Assembly (NCBI GenBank): GCA_937884385.1
Contig: CALGCW010000272.1
Coordinates: forward strand, 1 to 10,321
DNA: 10,321 bases
Direction of reading: 5' to 3'
Source of the DNA: an uncultured Clostridia bacterium
GTDB lineage: Bacteria > Bacillota > Clostridia > Oscillospirales > CAG-272
Part shown: positions 7,828 through 10,321 of the stretch, one piece after another
How the letters are laid out: each line of letters starts with the position of its first letter
Numbering within the stretch: the first letter of the stretch is position 1
Notes under the pieces: model-generated
What the model saw: only the letters and a program-made list of their open reading frames with translations
Databases searched by the model: none
What the model was told of the DNA's origin: nothing
Translations under genes and position numbers: made by a program

Positions 7828-7943
7828 AACACCGCGCTCCTTTGGCTTTTTGAGGTTTTTATTACCCCTCTATATGATAATACCTATTTTTTTCGCGAAA
7901 TTCTTCAAATTCTCTGAAAAAAGTTAAAAAATATAAAAAGCGC
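7789..7943 (-). repeat. Leader/promoter repeat, copy 2
   Basis: The 155-bp partner of the repeat at 6789-6956, about 93% identical over the 122 bases closest to the gene. It contains the perfect palindrome TTTCGCGAAA (7891-7900), TATTAT (7882-7877), the GAGG/CCTC mini-hairpin, the AAAGGAG site and the start of leader ORF 2. Its far end coincides with the 3' arm and T-tract of the terminator at 7940-7973, so the unit may have been copied from just inside that terminator. Confidence 0.9.
7871..7908 (-). promoter_or_regulatory. Predicted promoter/operator region in repeat copy 2
   Basis: The same arrangement as in copy 1: TTGAAG (conserved except flanks), the TTTCGCGAAA palindrome in its perfect 10-bp form, TATTAT and then CATATAG. 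The spacing between the TTGAAG and TATTAT boxes is again 20 bp. Being kept in both copies while nearby bases vary supports a regulatory role, but the start point and sigma factor are not determinable here. Confidence 0.4.
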
Positions 7944-7973
7944 AGAGAAAGGCTGTTTTGCCCTACTCTGCGC
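7940..7973 (-). terminator. Hairpin terminator/attenuator upstream of repeat copy 2
   Basis: The stem GCGCAGAG (7940-7947) / CTCTGCGC (7966-7973) has an inner GGC/GCC stem and, on the - strand, is followed by TTTTTATATTTTTT. It would stop transcripts from the promoter at 8016-8044 or read-through from the esterase gene. A competing stem GTGCC/GGCGC (7985-7981 with 7974-7970) uses four bases of the terminator arm, so an attenuator is possible. Confidence 0.7.
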
Positions 7974-8015
7974 CTTTTCGGGCACTTTTTATAGCTTTGT
8001 CCGCTTTATATGTAT

Positions 8016-8044
8016 ATGTTATCACACTTATATATCATTGTCAA
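8016..8044 (-). promoter_or_regulatory. Predicted sigma-A promoter firing towards the duplicated module
   Basis: On the - strand a perfect TTGACA (8044-8039), a 17-bp spacer, and TAACAT (8021-8016) preceded by TG one base upstream (extended -10). It lies just after the T-tract of the esterase terminator. The start would be near 8009, and the next terminator is only ~70 nt away. Confidence 0.6.
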
Positions 8045-8047
8045 GAA

Positions 8048-8073
8048 AAATCCGCCGCAGATGCGGCGGATTT
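8048..8073 (-). terminator. Rho-independent terminator of the esterase gene
   Basis: An 11-bp perfect stem AAATCCGCCGC / GCGGCGGATTT with a 4-nt loop begins 20 nt past the esterase stop. On the - strand it is followed by TTTTTCTTG. Confidence 0.9.
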
Positions 8074-8093
8074 CTATTTCTTCGATTTATTTA

Positions 8094-9980
8094 TTACGCG
8101 CCCTGGCTTTCACCTGTGACAGTGAAGGTGACGTTAGTGAATTCGATCACTGTGCCGCGGTTTGCGAACATTCCGACGTACATATACTGTGTATCGCGGG
8201 CAAAGAAGTCGAAGTCAACGTGCGTGCTTGTATAGGTCTGTCCACCGTAGGTGACGGTGACGATAACGGTCTGGCCTATTCTTTCAATGGTGGCGGTGAA
8301 GGTATCGTCAACTGCCGCAAGAGAGGAAACTGTGCCGTTGCCCTTATTGAGAGAGGTGTTTTCTCTATAGAAGTTAGCGCGCATTGAATCCGATTCGCAG
8401 AGGAAGCCTGCGGTCACGTAGTTTGTATTGATGGTGTCACTTGCGCTCTGACCGAGGATGCAGTCGTCGCGAAGCATAAGTCCGAAGCCCGCCTGCTTGG
8501 TTGAGCCCGTATAGAGGACCTTGCCGCTTACGGTGAGCTTGAAGTTCTTATCTGCCTCTACCTGACGGAAGAGGAATGCAAATCCGTCAGAGCTGCTTTC
8601 AAATTTACCCTTATTGCTTCCGCTGTCAAGGTGCTGACCGACGTGGAATACTCCGCTTTCGATCTCTTTTGCGAAATAGCCGTTAGAGGAGCTTTGAGGG
8701 TTGCCGCCCGTATTGCCGAATGCGGTGCCGTACCAGCCGTCGCTTATCGTTGAGAAGTGATCTGCGGGGTTATAGGTTTCAAGATCGGGAGTCTGGTAAT
8801 CGGGAACCACGTAGCCGTCAAGGGGAACGAGGTCATCCTTTGTGGGCTCTGCTATTCCGTCGAGGACATAGCCGACCCAGCCGTCGATCTTTGCAAATTC
8901 GCTTGCAAAGAGGTATGCAACGTATTTTGCGCCGTAGATATTAAGGTGTGTCTTATCAACGGATACCCAGTTGGGGATGATCGTTGTGCCGTCAGCATCG
9001 TATTTTCCGCTGATCACCGCGTGGTAGTAGCAAGCCTCGTCGAAGCCTATCTCCTCATATCTTGCCCTTGTGAGCGCGGTGAGGTCGATAACGTCAACGC
9101 CCACTGCCGCACCGAGGTCGCGGATAGCCTGCGCGTAGTTGCCGGTCGCGGTGTTGTGACCCTCGTTGCCGGAGTAGTCGTCATTGGATTTTGCTCTTAC
9201 GATGGGAGTGCAGAGGATCGGGATAGCTCCTGCTTCCTCGGCAAGCTTGATATAGTACTCGTAGAGATAGTAGCCGAAGGACGTGGGGTCCGTATAGGGC
9301 TTGGAAGCGTCGGTAAATCTGGCTTCCTCGTCGCTCTTTTCATCGTTATGGCCAAAGCTGATAACGAGGAAGTCGCCCGCCTTGATGCTGTTTTTGAGTG
9401 TTGTGTAGTTTTCTTCTGTGAGGAAGCTCTTTGAGCTTCTGCCCGAGAGAGCAAGGTTTACTACGGTCACTTTTTCGTCAAAGTAGTTGCCGATCTGCGT
9501 GCCGTAGCCGTATCTTGGGTAGAAGTAGGAATCTGTGAATGAGCAAACGGTAGAGTCGCCCACAAGGTACATCGTTGTTTCTTTCAATTCAGGAGGAACC
9601 TCCACTTGGGGTATTTCTGCACCGCAAACGTCGCAGTAGTAGTTATTATCGCTGTCGGTGTGCTCGCCTTCGCATACGGGAGGCTCCGTTTTCGGCACGT
9701 CAGCACCGCAGACGTCGCATTTTTCGTCGCCGTCCTCGTCCTTGTGCTCTTCGCATTTAGGAGGCTCGGGTCTCTCAAGCTCTTCGCCGCATTCGTCGCA
9801 GACGTAGTCGCCGTTTGCGTCGGAGTGTTCCGTGTGAGGCGGTTTTTCCGTTGCCGATGTGGTTGGTTGAGTTGAGGTCGTGGTCTCTTTTGGACCTAAA
9901 AGGCTTGAAATATCGCAGGCGGTGCAAAAGAGCATCGATGCGACAAGAATCAGAGCCAAAAGTGAATAGATCTTTTTCAT
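8094..9980 (-). CDS. Lipoprotein SGNH hydrolase, CE12-type rhamnogalacturonan acetylesterase
   Basis: CE12 enzymes remove acetyl groups from rhamnogalacturonan/pectin backbones, opening them to lyases. The 628-residue product starts with MKKIYSLLALILVASMLFCTAC, a probable lipoprotein signal (Cys22, although Cys at -3 is unusual), then a Thr/Ser linker. Residues ~50-120 hold three repeats with D-x-x-C-D-x-C-G cores and Pro-rich ends. The SGNH domain spans ~135-365: GDST (Ser143), LALSGRSSKSF (Gly180), GHND (Asn212) and DKTHLNIYGA (Asp342, His345), so all four blocks are intact. Residues ~405-625 form a beta-rich C-terminal domain of lectin/LamG-like appearance, perhaps carbohydrate-binding. 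I chose the ATG at 9980, 7 nt after AAAGGG, over an in-frame ATG at 10013, because it puts the basic residues and hydrophobic core at the normal signal position. It stands alone between its own promoter and terminator. CE12 rather than another SGNH family is likely but not proven. Confidence 0.88.
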   Translation of the reverse strand: MKKIYSLLALILVASMLFCTACDISSLLGPKETTTSTQPTTSATEKPPHTEHSDANGDYVCDECGEELERPEPPKCEEHKDEDGDEKCDVCGADVPKTEPPVCEGEHTDSDNNYYCDVCGAEIPQVEVPPELKETTMYLVGDSTVCSFTDSYFYPRYGYGTQIGNYFDEKVTVVNLALSGRSSKSFLTEENYTTLKNSIKAGDFLVISFGHNDEKSDEEARFTDASKPYTDPTSFGYYLYEYYIKLAEEAGAIPILCTPIVRAKSNDDYSGNEGHNTATGNYAQAIRDLGAAVGVDVIDLTALTRARYEEIGFDEACYYHAVISGKYDADGTTIIPNWVSVDKTHLNIYGAKYVAYLFASEFAKIDGWVGYVLDGIAEPTKDDLVPLDGYVVPDYQTPDLETYNPADHFSTISDGWYGTAFGNTGGNPQSSSNGYFAKEIESGVFHVGQHLDSGSNKGKFESSSDGFAFLFRQVEADKNFKLTVSGKVLYTGSTKQAGFGLMLRDDCILGQSASDTINTNYVTAGFLCESDSMRANFYRENTSLNKGNGTVSSLAAVDDTFTATIERIGQTVIVTVTYGGQTYTSTHVDFDFFARDTQYMYVGMFANRGTVIEFTNVTFTVTGESQGA

Positions 9981-9997
9981 AGTTTTTCCCTTTCTTC

Positions 9998-10020
9998 GCG
10001 CGATTTTAAACAAGTCGCGC
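9998..10020 (-). promoter_or_regulatory. Hairpin in the esterase 5' UTR
   Basis: The 6-bp stem GCGCGA / TCGCGC encloses an A/T-rich 11-nt loop. It lies between the predicted start point (near 10025) and the ribosome binding site. It could stabilise the mRNA 5' end or serve as a binding site; no known riboswitch is recognised. Confidence 0.4.
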
Positions 10021-10031
10021 TTCTTATGTTC

Positions 10032-10060
10032 ATTTTAACACAGGTTTTTGGTTTTTGCAA
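10032..10060 (-). promoter_or_regulatory. Predicted sigma-A promoter of the esterase gene
   Basis: On the - strand TTGCAA (10060-10055), a 17-bp spacer, and TAAAAT (10037-10032) with the extended -10 TG. The spacing is ideal, and the 5' UTR would be about 45 nt. Confidence 0.75.
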
Positions 10061-10096
10061 TAGGTTTTTGTGTATTTTGCATTGAATTGTATGTTA

Positions 10097-10272
10097 AATC
10101 AGAGGAGAAGTTACATATGGAAGGGTTTTTCGCTTTTTTGAATAAAGACCCGTGAACCCCCAAAACTCGGCTACGCTCGTTTCGGGGAACCCCTGTACCC
10201 GCAAAAAACTTTTGTCGCTTGGGTTTGTGGGGATTTTGCGTAAATTTTCGATAATTCACGGGTGAATTATCG
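10097..10272. repeat. Candidate dispersed intergenic repeat rich in inverted repeats
   Basis: No convincing gene is seen here. The stretch holds nested inverted repeats: ACCCGTGAA (10148-10156) with TTCACGGGT (10255-10263), CCCCAAAAC with GTTTCGGGG (10158-10187, one mismatch), CGCAAAA (10200-10206) with TTTTGCG (10234-10240), and the perfect palindrome at 10249-10272. A short + strand ORF with a good AGGAG site (MEGFFAFLNKDP) and a 74-codon - strand ORF run through it, but both look like incidental readings of repeat DNA. The repeat status is inference, since only one copy is visible. Confidence 0.4.
10249..10272. terminator. Perfect 11-bp inverted repeat, possible terminator
   Basis: CGATAATTCAC / GTGAATTATCG is separated by GG. 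On the + strand it is followed by GTTTTG, on the - strand by AAAATTT, so neither side has a strong T-tract. It overlaps the stop codon of the possible - strand gene at the window edge. Confidence 0.4.
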
Positions 10273-10321
10273 GTTTTGAAGCTTCAATCCTGCCCTTATG
10301 TGCAAGCACAACGGTCAGAAT
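10256..10321 (-). CDS. Possible 3' end of a gene entering from the right edge
   Basis: On the - strand this is the only frame open from the window edge: ILTVVLAHKGRIEAS then KPIIHP and TGA. Only 21 codons are visible. The G-x-I-x-x-x-KPII spacing recalls the C-terminal part of DUF3368 PIN-like toxins, but the usual last ~20 residues would be missing. With so little sequence this could also be chance. Confidence 0.25.
   Translation of the reverse strand: MLTVVLAHKGRIEASKPIIHP

Noticed and set aside
6789..7943. CRISPR or transposon origin for the two repeats
   Set aside because: There are only two copies, about 1 kb apart, each tied to a gene start; no spacers, transposase or terminal inverted repeats are seen.
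7931..8009. Resemblance of the short RNA to a c-di-GMP or other known riboswitch (GGGCAAAAC segment)
   Set aside because: The segments are in the wrong order and the required stems and tetraloop/receptor are absent; no known class fits.
8757..9434. 225-codon + strand open frame inside the esterase gene
   Set aside because: It is antisense to the SGNH catalytic domain with no ribosome binding site or family features; the - strand product has all catalytic blocks.
10117..10155. 12-codon + strand ORF MEGFFAFLNKDP with an AGGAG site
   Set aside because: It is very short, with no signal or downstream partner, and lies inside the candidate repeat; I see no support beyond the binding site.
10035..10259. 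74-codon - strand ORF upstream of the esterase
   Set aside because: It runs through inverted repeats and the esterase promoter, has no clear binding site, and its basic, low-information sequence looks like translated repeat DNA.

Overview
The window looks like the chromosome of a Gram-positive, low-to-mid GC bacterium of class Clostridia, probably an uncultured gut or rumen lineage. This rests on adjacent gyrB-gyrA with B. subtilis-like GyrB ends (no Gram-negative GyrB insert, C-terminus NLDI), strong GGAGG-type ribosome binding sites, Sec/lipoprotein signals with many extracellular CxxC modules, and a pectin-directed esterase. The genus cannot be fixed from the sequence alone.

Region 1 (1-4544, + strand): the 3' part of gyrB, then gyrA 17 nt downstream, closed by a strong hairpin terminator that can work in both directions. 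GyrA carries Ala and Gly at the two main quinolone-resistance positions.

Region 2 (4565-7943, - strand): an AT-rich block (sampled lines 27-30% GC, against 48% in gyrA and 65% in the esterase gene). It appears to be a duplicated module. Read on the - strand, each unit has a 155-168 bp leader repeat carrying a short ORF that begins MKLLIRKSAA, then a lipoprotein gene, then a gene for a secreted protein. In the left-hand unit (6956 to 4565) all parts are intact and the last gene encodes a papain/streptopain-like cysteine protease with a Cys/His-rich tail. In the right-hand unit (7943 to 7009) the lipoprotein is intact, but the third gene survives only as a 37-codon signal-peptide remnant whose start codon position reads ACG. 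This module is the most likely undescribed system here. A protease with a partner or inhibitor lipoprotein is a reasonable hypothesis, not a demonstrated one.

Region 3 (7940-8073): a terminator for the esterase gene, then a good - strand promoter firing towards a second hairpin terminator about 70 nt downstream. This could be a small RNA or an attenuator ahead of the duplicated module.

Region 4 (8094-10060, - strand): a 628-residue lipoprotein with three CxxCG repeats, a CE12-type SGNH rhamnogalacturonan acetylesterase domain with all catalytic blocks, and a C-terminal beta-rich domain. It has its own clear promoter.

Region 5 (10097-10321): intergenic sequence full of inverted repeats, probably a dispersed repeat element, and possibly the last 21 codons of another - strand gene at the window edge.
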